From NCBI GenBank assembly GCA_028285035.1, contig JANQQF010000057.1:1-35169 (forward strand): DNA of 35,169 nt, given 5' to 3'. The notes beneath the pieces are model-generated. The model did no database searches and was not told where the DNA came from. It was given only the letters and a program-made list of their open reading frames with translations. Positions 1 through 8,367 of this stretch are shown piece by piece (positions within the stretch are counted from its first letter, which is position 1; each line of letters starts with the position of its first letter). The translations under genes were made by a program, and so were the position numbers. This DNA comes from Phycisphaerae bacterium. Lineage in GTDB: Bacteria; Chloroflexota; Anaerolineae; 4572-78; J111.

Positions 1-255
1 CGTGTCATACAGCCAGATTTCGTTTTGACCATCCGCAATACCCTGCCCTAAAAAGTCAGAATCGCTATAAAAGGCTATTTTCGTGCCATCGGCACTTAGG
101 CTAGGCCCGAAACTGCCTCTATTTGCTCCATCTGAGGAGGCCGTCACCCGTGTCAGGATCCCCTGCATTGCTAACATCACCCCGCCGCCCAATAGCATCA
201 CAGCCGACAAGACGAGGCTTGTCATAATTTGCAACATTCGTTTCTCATTCAACAT
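1..255 (-). CDS. PD40/TolB-like beta-propeller protein, N-terminal fragment
   Basis: Reading the minus strand from an ATG at 255 gives 85 codons without a stop, running off the left edge of the window. The protein starts MLNEKRMLQIMTSLVLSAV, a positively charged then hydrophobic stretch that looks like a signal peptide or membrane anchor. It then shows SLSADGTKIAFYSD and NEIWLYDT, the blade pattern of WD40-like PD40 propellers (TolB C-terminal type), so an exported beta-propeller is likely. A purine-rich GAGAGAG sits 6 nt before the ATG, and an in-frame TGA lies just upstream. Function and full length cannot be judged. The six-frame reading on the opposite strand here is a shadow. Confidence 0.75.
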   Translation of the reverse strand, partial: MLNEKRMLQIMTSLVLSAVMLLGGGVMLAMQGILTRVTASSDGANRGSFGPSLSADGTKIAFYSDSDFLGQGIADGQNEIWLYDT

Positions 256-544
256 GAGTTGCTCTCTCAATTCTCATCGCAGAATAAATTCATCTCCTTT
301 TTGTTACGTCATGCCCTCTACATCATTTTACTTAATTAAGCTTTTTTTGTCCATCCCCAATGTACTTGTAACAACATATCTACTGTACAACAAAAAAGCT
401 CAGACTCTCAAGAGCTAAGCTTTCCATTTCTTGCAAGAATGTGGATATAGGTTTGTGCAAAATCGAATAACATTTTATTTTTATTCAAGGCATTAAGTCT
501 GTTAATCTACTAGCAGCCTTCCACTCTTCCAACCTTCCAAAAAC
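256..544. other. intergenic region upstream of the PD40 gene, downstream of livF
   Basis: No coding sequence is supported in this 289-nt gap. It is AT-rich. It contains a weak minus-strand terminator-like hairpin (listed separately) and, at about 515-540, a run of the pyrimidine word CTTCCAA that recurs at 13866-13895. The promoter of the PD40 gene should lie here on the minus strand, but I see no convincing -35/-10 pair. Confidence 0.6.
392..416 (-). terminator. possible intrinsic terminator after the liv operon
   Basis: On the minus strand AGCTC (416-412) and GAGCT (401-397) form a short stem that is followed at once by TTTTTT. The stem is only 5 bp (a few more with a bulge), so this is a weak call. 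The position fits: about 130 nt past the livF stop and before the next minus-strand gene. Confidence 0.35.
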
Positions 545-1342
545 CTACCCCAGCCAGCGCTTGCGCCGTTTATAATGCTTCACATCGCGATAACTCTTTC
601 GTTCACCTAATTGAGTCAGCCCCAGATAAAACTCCTTGATATCCTCATTCTGAGTCAACTGCTCGGAGGGGCCATCGAGCACCACGCGACCTGTTTCCAT
701 CACATAGGCGTAACCCGCTACATCCAGCGCGATTCGAGCATTTTGCTCAACAAGCAGGATGGGAATACCTGACTCTTTGTTGATCTGGCGAATGACGGCG
801 AAAATCTCTTCAACAAGCAGTGGCGCCAAGCCAATGGAGGGCTCATCTAGCATCAGGAGCCGAGGATGGGCCATTAAACCGCGGCCAATCACCAGCATCT
901 GTTGCTCTCCGCCAGACAAGTAGCCACTGGTCCGTTTGCGTAAATCTTTTAGCCGGGGAAAGTAATGGTAAATCTGCTCAAGATCTTGATCGACGGTAGT
1001 GCCAACATCACGGCGGGTGAGTGAGCCAACCAGCAAGTTCTCCTCGACAGTCAGGTGTCTAAAGAGGCGCCGCCCTTCGAGCACTTGCAATACCCCTCGT
1101 TGGACAATCTGATTGGCAGGCAACCGATCAATCCGCTCATCCATAAAGTCAATTGAACCACGAGTGACCTTCCCTTCTTCAGCATGAAGTAAACCTGAAA
1201 TCGCCTTGAGGGTGGTGGTTTTACCCGCCCCATTCGCCCCCAAAATTGCGACAATCTGGCCGTCTCCCACCTCCATCGAGACACCACGCAGCACCAGCAC
1301 CACATCACTATAAACCACTTCAATATTATTAATCTTGAGCAT
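545..1342 (-). CDS. livF: branched-chain amino acid-type ABC transporter ATPase LivF
   Basis: This is a 265-residue cytoplasmic ATP-binding subunit of a LivFGHMK-type importer. Visible motifs are Walker A GANGAGKTT (35-43), Q-loop Q86, signature YLSGGEQQM (141-149) and Walker B LLMLDEP (162-168). The switch region reads VEQN, where most ABC ATPases have His. That Asn is usual in the LivF family and separates it from LivG. A basic tail of about 20 residues (KSYRDVKHYKRRKRWLG) extends past the usual end. AGGA lies 6-8 nt before the ATG. It is the last gene of the operon, separated from the substrate-binding gene by a 203-nt gap holding a hairpin. The substrate is not necessarily an amino acid, because an acyl-CoA ligase sits in the operon. 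Confidence 0.93.
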   Translation of the reverse strand: MLKINNIEVVYSDVVLVLRGVSMEVGDGQIVAILGANGAGKTTTLKAISGLLHAEEGKVTRGSIDFMDERIDRLPANQIVQRGVLQVLEGRRLFRHLTVEENLLVGSLTRRDVGTTVDQDLEQIYHYFPRLKDLRKRTSGYLSGGEQQMLVIGRGLMAHPRLLMLDEPSIGLAPLLVEEIFAVIRQINKESGIPILLVEQNARIALDVAGYAYVMETGRVVLDGPSEQLTQNEDIKEFYLGLTQLGERKSYRDVKHYKRRKRWLG

Positions 1343-1417
1343 AGTTAATCCTAGGTTGTAGGAGAATACTGGAGGGTAACAAAGTTTATTTCTGCTTCAG
1401 CGTTCGGTTGCCTAAGA

Positions 1418-1471
1418 TAGTGCGTAGTGCGTAGATTGCTATTTCAAGCTCATCCTACGCACTACGTACTA
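1418..1471. repeat. intergenic palindrome built from the word GTAGTGC
   Basis: Left arm 1418-1434 (TAGTGCGTAGTGCGTAG) pairs with 1455-1471 (CTACGCACTACGTACTA) over 17 positions with one mismatch and a 20-nt loop. Each arm is itself a tandem of one short word, so several pairing registers are possible. No T-run follows, so it does not look like a classical terminator. It lies between the substrate-binding gene and livF and could tune or protect operon mRNA. Confidence 0.8.
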
Positions 1472-1545
1472 CGCAATACATCATCTCTCAGGCAGTGTGG
1501 CTATCTCAAAACTCAGCTATCCACCCCCAAATATTCCAACTAACG

Positions 1546-3087
1546 TTACTCCGACGCGGGTCGGGTATCGGGTAATTCAAACCAATCAGAGACAGCAACA
1601 AATGTCGGTACGCCATCCACTAATTCAACTTGGCGGATTTGGGTGCGAGACGGAGCACGATTGCCATCACGTAAGTCCAAATCATACATCCCAGCCGCAC
1701 TAACCGTTCCCATCTCGGTCATCGCTTGGAGGACAGTTTCCCCGCTCAGATTTTCAAACCCGTTGTCGTTGATTGCCTTTTCCATGCCTTGGCGAAGCGC
1801 ATCAATGGCACTATAGCTCAACAGATAGCCTACCCCTTTGTCTGCTGGCGGATAACCATTACCTTCGAAAGAGGCCAGTGCAGCCCGAACCGCAGGCTGC
1901 TCTGTATCATCCCAGTAGAGGTAAGGGAAGACCCCGTAGTAGCCTTCAGATAGATCGGCATTGTCCCCCAACGAACCAAGCATTGAGTTATCCATACTCC
2001 AGTTTACGCCTGCCAACATAACTTGACTGTCCAAGGCTAGCGCTTTGCTTGTGGCGATAACGGTCGCAGGAGTAAAGGCCAAAGATTGGTTGTAAATAAT
2101 GTTGGCCCCTTGTGACACCAGACTTTGGATTTGCCCTGTTGGGTCAGCTGTTGGAGAAAGGGCGATGACTTCTAGTGGTAACACCTGAACACCAATACTT
2201 TCGGCATAAGCGAGGGCCTCATCAGTGGTCGCGCCTGTACCAAAGGGATTATCCCAGCCAATTACACCAACCACTGGTGCATCCCCTGCATCAGCAGGCT
2301 TCACATCAGCCCAATTGTCACTGGCCCACTTGATAAATCCAGCAAATTGATCCGAGTAAATCGGCGCGGTCAAGACAGTGTAACCATTGGCTGGATTGTA
2401 AGCGGCTGGTCCATTGAGACCGGCAGCAATGTTGATGATTTGATCTTCAAAAACACGATCTTTGAGCAAGACGGTGGCGGCACTACCATAGGTCAAAACG
2501 GCAATCGGCTTAGGATCAGCGGCACGGTAGACCTCGTAGGTAGCGACTTCCTGCTCGGGGTCATACTGTGTATCGGTGAAGACGATGTCCAATTGCGCGC
2601 CACACACACCACCGGCAGCGTTGATGGCATCGATGCTGTCTTGGGTGCCATTAATCAGACCAGGACCAGTAATCGCGGCCAAAGGCCCTGTGATTCCAGC
2701 TTGTTGGTAAATCACGATCGTTTCGCCGACGTGGCTGGTGTTACATTGACCAACAGCGGTCAACCCAGCGGCTGAGCTATCTAGAATAGCTAGGGCCTCA
2801 TCAGCACTGGGCACACATAATTTCCAACCCGGTTCGATAATATTAACATCATCAATAGTAGCATAGCTGTCATCTTCAGCCGCTTTGGTTGACGTGGCTT
2901 CGGCAATCGCTGGGAAAGCGAGTGGATCACCATAAAACTTATCGGCTAGCTTTGACAGCCAGTCATCTGCCTGGACAACGACGTCGTTTTCGCAGGTGAC
3001 ACCCTGCGCCATCAAATGTGACGGGGCAAGGCCAAGAACAAACGCAACTAAAAGGGCTAGGGTAAAAATCTTCTTTGATTGTGTCAT
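1546..3087 (-). CDS. LysM-fused periplasmic-type substrate-binding protein of the Liv-like transporter
   Basis: The chosen ATG (3087) gives 513 residues. An ATG 4 codons upstream (3099) overlaps the Shine-Dalgarno GGAGG, which sits 5 nt before the chosen start. Residues 1-28 form a Sec signal ending AQG with no lipobox Cys. Residues about 33-92 read like a LysM domain (VVVQADDWLSKLADKFYGD then a closing WKLCVP), flanked by Cys32 and Cys91 that could form a disulfide. From about residue 120 the Peripla_BP_6 (LivK-like) fold begins: GETIVIYQQAGITGPLA, then GGVCGAQLDIVFTDTQYDP. It should capture substrate outside the membrane for LivHM. The LysM domain may replace the lipid anchor by binding cell wall (inference). 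Confidence 0.9.
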   Translation of the reverse strand: MTQSKKIFTLALLVAFVLGLAPSHLMAQGVTCENDVVVQADDWLSKLADKFYGDPLAFPAIAEATSTKAAEDDSYATIDDVNIIEPGWKLCVPSADEALAILDSSAAGLTAVGQCNTSHVGETIVIYQQAGITGPLAAITGPGLINGTQDSIDAINAAGGVCGAQLDIVFTDTQYDPEQEVATYEVYRAADPKPIAVLTYGSAATVLLKDRVFEDQIINIAAGLNGPAAYNPANGYTVLTAPIYSDQFAGFIKWASDNWADVKPADAGDAPVVGVIGWDNPFGTGATTDEALAYAESIGVQVLPLEVIALSPTADPTGQIQSLVSQGANIIYNQSLAFTPATVIATSKALALDSQVMLAGVNWSMDNSMLGSLGDNADLSEGYYGVFPYLYWDDTEQPAVRAALASFEGNGYPPADKGVGYLLSYSAIDALRQGMEKAINDNGFENLSGETVLQAMTEMGTVSAAGMYDLDLRDGNRAPSRTQIRQVELVDGVPTFVAVSDWFELPDTRPASE

Positions 3088-3133
3088 AATATCCTCCATG
3101 AAATATGATTTAATTGTAACACTTTTTATTAAG

Positions 3134-3244
3134 AGTAATTGGTAAATCAGACCTAAAGTTGAGACTCTTTAATACCTAACCGTCTTGACTTTGACACATC
3201 TAGGTTAGAAATTGAAGAGCGAGATTTTTTAATTACCAATTACT
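3134..3244. repeat. intergenic palindrome with the word AGTAATTGGTAA
   Basis: AGTAATTGGTAA at 3134-3145 pairs perfectly with TTACCAATTACT at 3233-3244. The right side continues with another copy of the word (GATTACCATTTACC). The same 12-mer recurs at 7281-7292 in another gap of this operon. The gap 3088-3261 carries nothing else I can name. Confidence 0.75.
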
Positions 3245-3261
3245 GATTACCATTTACCAAA

Positions 3262-4329
3262 TCACCGTGCAAACGGACGTAAACGCCAAGCCGCTTTGAT
3301 CAAGGTCCAGCGGTGGGCCATGCCACGGGGTTCAAAGATCAGAAACAACATCAATATCAGGCCAAAAAAGATTGGACGGAAAGAGGTCAGCAGGCTAGAG
3401 GCCTGATCTGGGAACATTGTGGCCAACGCGCCACCAAATAGGTTTGCGCCATCTTCCAACAAAATAATACTGATTGTCCCCAGGTACGCGCCCAAGTTTG
3501 TCCCAAGCCCCCCAACGACTAGCATTCCCAAAAAGAGGATTGACTCGTCCAAGTGGTAACCAAAGTCTGTGCCAACGCCTCGTTGTAAACCCGTGCGCAT
3601 CGCACCAGCAATTCCAGCATAAACAGCCGCTAAAAAGAAAGCGCGTAATTTATAGCCAAACAGATCAACCCCCAAAAGTTCGGCAGCCAAATCATTGTCC
3701 CGAATGGCCACAAAGGCTCGTCCCAAACGGGTTCGACCAATATTTGAAGCAAAAATTGTGGTGATAATCAGGACAGCTAAGGAGATATACAAAAACTCGT
3801 GTGGCTCATCAAACAAGAAGCCACCAATTTGGGGCACGGAAACGGGAATACTGCCCTCAGAACCACCCAAATACTCAGGGAAGGTGTGGCGACTCAACCA
3901 AGGGATGATAAATTGAGCGGCAAGGGTAGCCATTGCCAGATAAAAACCTTTTACCCGCAACGATGGCAGACCAAAGATCAGGCCAAACACCCCCGTCCCC
4001 AGACCAGCCAGCGGCAGGGCAATAAAAAATGAGAAGCCGAGGTGTTCAATCAGGAGACCACCGATGTAGCCCCCGACCAACATAAACGCGGCTTGCCCCA
4101 AAGAAATTTGTCCGGTGTAGCCAGTCAAAATGTTCAGTCCCTGGACTGCAATAATAGTATAGGCAATCTGATTAAAGGTTGAAATGAAATAGGCGTTAGC
4201 CCAGTAGGGCGCCAAGGCGACAATCAAAATCGTGAACCCAAGCAGCCACCACTGCCAGCCATAGCGCACTAAATAGACATCGCGTTCATAGGTAACATCA
4301 AAATCCCCGGCGGGGCGTAAAACCGTCAT
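3262..4329 (-). CDS. livM: branched-chain amino acid-type ABC permease LivM
   Basis: This 355-residue polytopic membrane subunit pairs with LivH to form the translocation channel. Its hallmarks are GLNILTGYTGQISLGQAAF (64-82) and LPSLRVKGFYLAMATLA (121-137), both typical of LivM, followed by hydrophobic segments to about residue 345. A hydrophilic N-terminus of about 25 residues precedes the first helix. The start lies 5 nt after the livH stop and uses an AGGATTTAGG ribosome site within the livH end, so the two permeases are probably translationally coupled. Length is normal for the family. Confidence 0.93.
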   Translation of the reverse strand: MTVLRPAGDFDVTYERDVYLVRYGWQWWLLGFTILIVALAPYWANAYFISTFNQIAYTIIAVQGLNILTGYTGQISLGQAAFMLVGGYIGGLLIEHLGFSFFIALPLAGLGTGVFGLIFGLPSLRVKGFYLAMATLAAQFIIPWLSRHTFPEYLGGSEGSIPVSVPQIGGFLFDEPHEFLYISLAVLIITTIFASNIGRTRLGRAFVAIRDNDLAAELLGVDLFGYKLRAFFLAAVYAGIAGAMRTGLQRGVGTDFGYHLDESILFLGMLVVGGLGTNLGAYLGTISIILLEDGANLFGGALATMFPDQASSLLTSFRPIFFGLILMLFLIFEPRGMAHRWTLIKAAWRLRPFAR

Positions 4330-4334
4330 TTAAC

Positions 4335-5270
4335 CTAAATCCTTTCGATCCGTTTTTGGCCAAACAGACCTTCAGGCCGGATAAATAGAATAATCAACAG
4401 AAGGACATACGGAGCAATCTCATCAGCAGACCGAATTTCGATGTTGCTCGAGGCCTTGACCAGCTCTTGGGCCAAGCCTACCGCCAGCCCCCCGATAATC
4501 GCCCCCGGAAATGAGTCAAGCCCCCCCAACAAAATCGCCGGGAAGGCCACCAAAACCACCGTTGACAGATTGAGGTTTGCCCCGACTAGCATGGCTAACA
4601 ATACCCCGCCAATTGTGGCAATCATGCCAGCAATCGCCCAGGACAGGCCAAAAATACGAGGCACATTCAGCCCTGTGCTTCGTGCCAGTTCGTGATCTTC
4701 CGCTGTAGCTCGCATGGCCAAACCAATTTTGGTGTAATTGAAGAAGAGAGCAAAGGCCACCGCCGCCGCCATCGCGATTCCAAAGGCCAAGACAAGGGTT
4801 TTTTTCAAAATGATGGCATCATTGAAGGCTCCTGGAAACGGAACACGATAGACATCGCTGGGGGAAAAAGGCGTGGGGAAATTGGCCGAGGGTTGGATAC
4901 CAAAGAGAATACTGACCAGCCCCTCCAACAGCAAAGCCAAGCCAAAGGTCATCAAAATGATTGAGAGTAAGGGCTGACCGCTCATTGGGCGCAAGGCCAA
5001 CCGCTCGATCAAAAAGCCGATACCGATGGCGACAATGAGTGCAATAATAAAAGCCGTTACTGGGGGAAGAGTCACCCACTCTGTGCCATCCTGATTACCA
5101 CCGGAAAACCACCACATCACATAGGCCCCCACGAGCAACATGTGACCTTGGGCAAAATTAAACACCTCAGATGATTTGAAGATGAGGACCACGCCCAAAG
5201 CGATCAAGGCAATAATCCCCCCATTCAAAATACCTGTGGCAAATTGTTGCGGAACTAAGACCCAGTTCAT
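4335..5270 (-). CDS. livH: branched-chain amino acid-type ABC permease LivH
   Basis: This 311-residue inner-membrane permease has the LivH pattern ALGVVLIFKSSEVFNFAQGH (24-43) and a cytoplasmic coupling-loop sequence TKIGLAMRATAEDHELARST (about 180-200). The end IRPEGLFGQKR is also typical. The ATG overlaps the stop of the upstream ligase gene as ATGA, with AAGGAGG about 10 nt upstream inside the ligase coding sequence. That gives strong coupling of ligase and permease synthesis. Confidence 0.93.
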   Translation of the reverse strand: MNWVLVPQQFATGILNGGIIALIALGVVLIFKSSEVFNFAQGHMLLVGAYVMWWFSGGNQDGTEWVTLPPVTAFIIALIVAIGIGFLIERLALRPMSGQPLLSIILMTFGLALLLEGLVSILFGIQPSANFPTPFSPSDVYRVPFPGAFNDAIILKKTLVLAFGIAMAAAVAFALFFNYTKIGLAMRATAEDHELARSTGLNVPRIFGLSWAIAGMIATIGGVLLAMLVGANLNLSTVVLVAFPAILLGGLDSFPGAIIGGLAVGLAQELVKASSNIEIRSADEIAPYVLLLIILFIRPEGLFGQKRIERI

Positions 5271-7204
5271 GCGGCAACCGCCTCCTTACCTAAAGATTCA
5301 ATCCGTAAATTCGTATCAATTGTTGCCGTACGGCCATCTCGATATTCAACTGTCGCGCTGATGGCCACATTATCCTCATCGGAATACAAGCCCACGATGA
5401 TATCCTGGTAACGATCCATTAAAAAACCTCGTCGCAGTTTTCGCGTCCGGGTCATCTCACCCTCATCCGCATCAAACTCCTTGTACATCAAAACAAACCG
5501 ACGAACCTGACCTGAAGGCGGCAACGTTTTATTCACCTGTACCACGTCCTCTCGAATAAGGTCGTACACCTCTGGCTTTTGGGCCAAATCGGTGTAGGTC
5601 GTGTAGTTCAAGCGATTATTCTCCGCCCAACGGCCCACATTATCAAAGTCGATGGTAATCAAGGCCGAGACATACTCCTGATTGGTGTCGCCAATCGTCA
5701 TGGCGTGGCTGATGTAAGGGCTAAATTTCAAGCGCCCTTCAATATATTGGGGTGAATATTTGTCGCCAGTGCCAAGCTCAATCAAATCTTTCACCCGCTC
5801 AAGATAGATCACGTGTCCATCATCATCCAGGTAACCCGCATCCCCTGTTTTGAACCAACGTACGCCTTGGTTGTCAGTGACAATCGCCTCTTGGGTGGCT
5901 TCCTCATTTTTGTGATACCCAGCAAAGAGACTGGGCCCACTGACCATAATTTCTCCCTCGGGTGAAATCTGAACTCCCATTCCTGTTACCGGCCGACCAA
6001 TCGACTCAAACTTAATATCGTTAGCATAGTGAGCCGTGGCAGTAGCCGTAACCTCAGTCGAGCCATAAATTTGGCGAATGGTTAGGCCAATCGCCGCAAA
6101 AAAGCGCAAGACATCGGGGCTGAGTGCGGCTCCACCTGTCACAGCCAGTCGAGCTTTATTGAGACCAAATTGATTGAGCAGCGTTTGGAAGACGGCCAAA
6201 TCCCCAATTTTATAGAGCAGGTTGAGATGCGGTGGGATAGCTTGGTTGGCGAATTTTAGATCAGCTACTTTGTAGCCAATGGGCAGGAAGGTGTTATACA
6301 ATAGCCGATTGAGCCAAGTACTGTCCAAAATACGAATGCGAATGGTTGCCACCAAATCTTCCCACAAGCGAGAGTTGTATACGATTAAATCGGGGGCAAT
6401 CTCGCGGATATTTTCGCGCACGGTCTCTGGTCGTTCCGCGAAATTGAGCATAAGTCCGTGTGTAGCGTGTGGACCAATTTCCAACGAAGCCCCAGCTACC
6501 CAAGCTAAGGGCAAGAACGAAACCAAATTATCTGTGTCACGCCGAGGATCCAACTCCGCAAAAGCGTCGGCCGCAAAAACAAAATTGGTGTGAGTAAGGA
6601 TGGCTCCTTTAGGCCGACCTGTCGTGCCTGAGGTGTAGCAAAACATGGCGGGGTCTGAGCCTTGGCCCTTAGCGATTTCGGCTTCGAATTTATTAGCATC
6701 TTGCTGAATTGCCTCCGCCCCCTTGGCCTGCACCGCTTTAAAGTCCATCAGCCAAGTGTCGTCGTAATACCACATCCCGCTGTCATCCCAATAGATGACC
6801 TGCTTCACCCCTGGAACTTGATCTTTGATCTCCAGCAATTTATCACACTGCTCCTGATCCCCCGCCAAAACAAAGGTGGCATCGGAGTGCGTCACCACAA
6901 ATTCGACCTCGGTAGGCGTGACATCGGTAAAGATACCAACCACAACTCCGCCAGCCGCCATCACGCCATAGGCCGCCCAGACATACTGACGATCGTTGTC
7001 ACCAATAATCGCCACCCGGTCGCCACGCTGCAAACCCAAGGCCATCAAACCCATCGAGAAGTTGCGGACCGCCTCATACTCCTGATCCCAAGTATACGTC
7101 TGCCAGATACCCAAATCTTTCTGACGCACCGCAACTTTATCGGTATTCTTATATTTATTGACCCGGTCTAGCCAAAATTGTGCTAATGTTTCTGGGGAAC
7201 TCAT
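5267..7204 (-). CDS. long-chain acyl-CoA synthetase (AMP-binding family) inside the transporter operon
   Basis: This 645-residue ANL-superfamily ligase should activate a carboxylic acid to acyl-AMP and then acyl-CoA. Visible motifs are the P-loop YTSGTTGRPKG (190-200), GGAALSP (357-363), YGSTE (380-384), TGD (453-455), and the hinge ERVKD (469-473) followed by GDKYSP. A basic MTRTRKLRRGFLMDRY segment near residues 590-610 matches the long-chain (FACS) subgroup. Neighbours are livG upstream (137-nt gap with a repeat) and livH, which it overlaps by 4 nt. A ligase between livG and livH is an arrangement I recall from other bacteria. It suggests uptake of a fatty or aromatic acid rather than leucine, but the sequence does not fix the substrate. 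AAGGAA precedes the ATG. Confidence 0.9.
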   Translation of the reverse strand: MSSPETLAQFWLDRVNKYKNTDKVAVRQKDLGIWQTYTWDQEYEAVRNFSMGLMALGLQRGDRVAIIGDNDRQYVWAAYGVMAAGGVVVGIFTDVTPTEVEFVVTHSDATFVLAGDQEQCDKLLEIKDQVPGVKQVIYWDDSGMWYYDDTWLMDFKAVQAKGAEAIQQDANKFEAEIAKGQGSDPAMFCYTSGTTGRPKGAILTHTNFVFAADAFAELDPRRDTDNLVSFLPLAWVAGASLEIGPHATHGLMLNFAERPETVRENIREIAPDLIVYNSRLWEDLVATIRIRILDSTWLNRLLYNTFLPIGYKVADLKFANQAIPPHLNLLYKIGDLAVFQTLLNQFGLNKARLAVTGGAALSPDVLRFFAAIGLTIRQIYGSTEVTATATAHYANDIKFESIGRPVTGMGVQISPEGEIMVSGPSLFAGYHKNEEATQEAIVTDNQGVRWFKTGDAGYLDDDGHVIYLERVKDLIELGTGDKYSPQYIEGRLKFSPYISHAMTIGDTNQEYVSALITIDFDNVGRWAENNRLNYTTYTDLAQKPEVYDLIREDVVQVNKTLPPSGQVRRFVLMYKEFDADEGEMTRTRKLRRGFLMDRYQDIIVGLYSDEDNVAISATVEYRDGRTATIDTNLRIESLGKEAVAA

Positions 7205-7280
7205 TCGTTGTTCCTTAAACAGTTGAGATTTTGATAGTTATGGAAGAAACAAAATTATTTTTTATTGAGCTATTGAAGCT

Positions 7281-7337
7281 AGTAATTGGTAAACAGTAAA
7301 TGGTAATTGCCAGTACGCTTACACAGTTACTAATTAT
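7281..7337. repeat. intergenic repeat-word tract (AGTAATTGGTAA family)
   Basis: AGTAATTGGTAA at 7281-7292 is followed by the variant words CAGTAAATGG and TAATTGCCAGT, then by TTACTAATTATC near 7327 as an imperfect opposite arm. It fills most of the gap between livG and the ligase gene. The exact 12-mer also starts the palindrome at 3134. Confidence 0.6.
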
Positions 7338-7341
7338 CAAA

Positions 7342-8118
7342 CTACCCAGTCGTTTCCTGCCCCAGATAGGCCCGAATTACATCAGGGTTCTGCTTGATTT
7401 CCTCAGGAGTGCCTTCAGCGATTTTGACCCCAAAGTCGAGGACAACAATGCGGTCGGCGATATCCATCACCAAGCCCATATCGTGTTCGATCAAAACAAT
7501 CGTCATCTTCTGAAGTTCGTGAACATCAAGGACAAAGCGGGCCATATCCTCTTTCTCTTCGAGGTTCATGCCCGTCATCGGCTCATCGAGCAAGAGCATT
7601 CGTGGCTCCAGGGCCAAAGCACGGGCCAACTCCACCCGCTTCCGCAAACCGTGTGGCAAAGCGCCAACAATGGCTTTTCGAATACTTTGAATCTCCAGAA
7701 AATCGATAATTTCCTCGACAGCCAACCGATGTTCAAGCTCCTCTTTCTTGCCAGGACCGTAATAAAAGAGGCTTTGCCACATATTGGAGCGCATATGAAT
7801 GTGGCGCGCCGCCAGAATGTTGTCAAGCACACTCAAACCTGTGTACAGGGCCAGGTTTTGAAACGTTCGGGCAATGCCCAAAGTCGAAATTTTTGAGGGC
7901 GGGGTTTGGGTCACATCATGACCTTCAAAGGTGATGGAGCCTTGGTTGGGCCGATAGAACCCACTAATACAGTTCAACGTTGAGGTTTTGCCCGCCCCGT
8001 TTGGCCCAATGATAGCCAGAATCTCGCCTTTGTAGACATCAAAGCTAACATCGGTCAACGCTTTGGTTCCGCCAAAGGAAAGGGAGATATTGTTCACCGA
8101 CATATGAATATCAGGCAC
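7342..8118 (-). CDS. livG: branched-chain amino acid-type ABC transporter ATPase LivG
   Basis: This second ATPase of the importer is 258 residues from the GTG at 8118. Walker A GPNGAGKT (38-45), Q-loop Q87, Walker B MLLLDEP (174-180) and switch His212 in IEHDM are present. The signature reads LPHGLRKRVELARAL (154-168) rather than LSGGQ. LivG proteins do deviate here (usually LxYGxQR), and His at this place is unusual. The open frame begins at a TTG (8130), but GGAGG overlaps that TTG and lies 5 nt before the GTG, so GTG is preferred. An ATG at 8103 is too far from the ribosome site. It is the first gene of the operon. Confidence 0.92.
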   Translation of the reverse strand: MPDIHMSVNNISLSFGGTKALTDVSFDVYKGEILAIIGPNGAGKTSTLNCISGFYRPNQGSITFEGHDVTQTPPSKISTLGIARTFQNLALYTGLSVLDNILAARHIHMRSNMWQSLFYYGPGKKEELEHRLAVEEIIDFLEIQSIRKAIVGALPHGLRKRVELARALALEPRMLLLDEPMTGMNLEEKEDMARFVLDVHELQKMTIVLIEHDMGLVMDIADRIVVLDFGVKIAEGTPEEIKQNPDVIRAYLGQETTG

Positions 8119-8189
8119 AGGCACCTCCAATGTCGGGAATTGATTGTTTTATTTTGTGAGCAGAAAAAATTTGAGGGACATCAAAAGTT

Positions 8190-8212
8190 AGAGTAAGTAG
8201 AGGTCTTACTCT
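8190..8212 (-). promoter_or_regulatory. hairpin or operator in the liv operon leader
   Basis: AGAGTAAG (8190-8197) and CTTACTCT (8205-8212) form a perfect 8-bp inverted repeat around a 7-nt centre, between the predicted promoter and the livG start. It could be a regulator binding site or an RNA hairpin. There is no T-run, so it is not a terminator by itself. Confidence 0.5.
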
Positions 8213-8295
8213 ATTTGTTAGGGGATTTAATTTGAGATTAGAGATGGTCAAGGTTGGCAACGTCTTCGTAGCCTCGCGTAGGATTATGGTTACCT

Positions 8296-8323
8296 ATAAT
8301 AACAGTATTTTAATATTTGACAA
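8296..8323 (-). promoter_or_regulatory. predicted sigma70-type promoter of the liv/acyl-CoA ligase operon
   Basis: On the minus strand TTGTCA (8323-8318) and TATTAT (8301-8296) are separated by 16 bp, each one base from consensus. It lies 178 nt upstream of the livG GTG, leaving a long untranslated leader that contains the 8190-8212 hairpin. Confidence 0.5.
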
Positions 8324-8367
8324 TTTTGTTCAGGAGCGTGGGGATTGGGGACGGCTCAGGAGATTTG

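Noticed and set aside
83..418. 111-codon plus-strand frame at the left end
   Set aside because: It runs opposite a minus-strand signal peptide and PD40 pattern that reads well, and its own sequence shows no domain; treated as a shadow.
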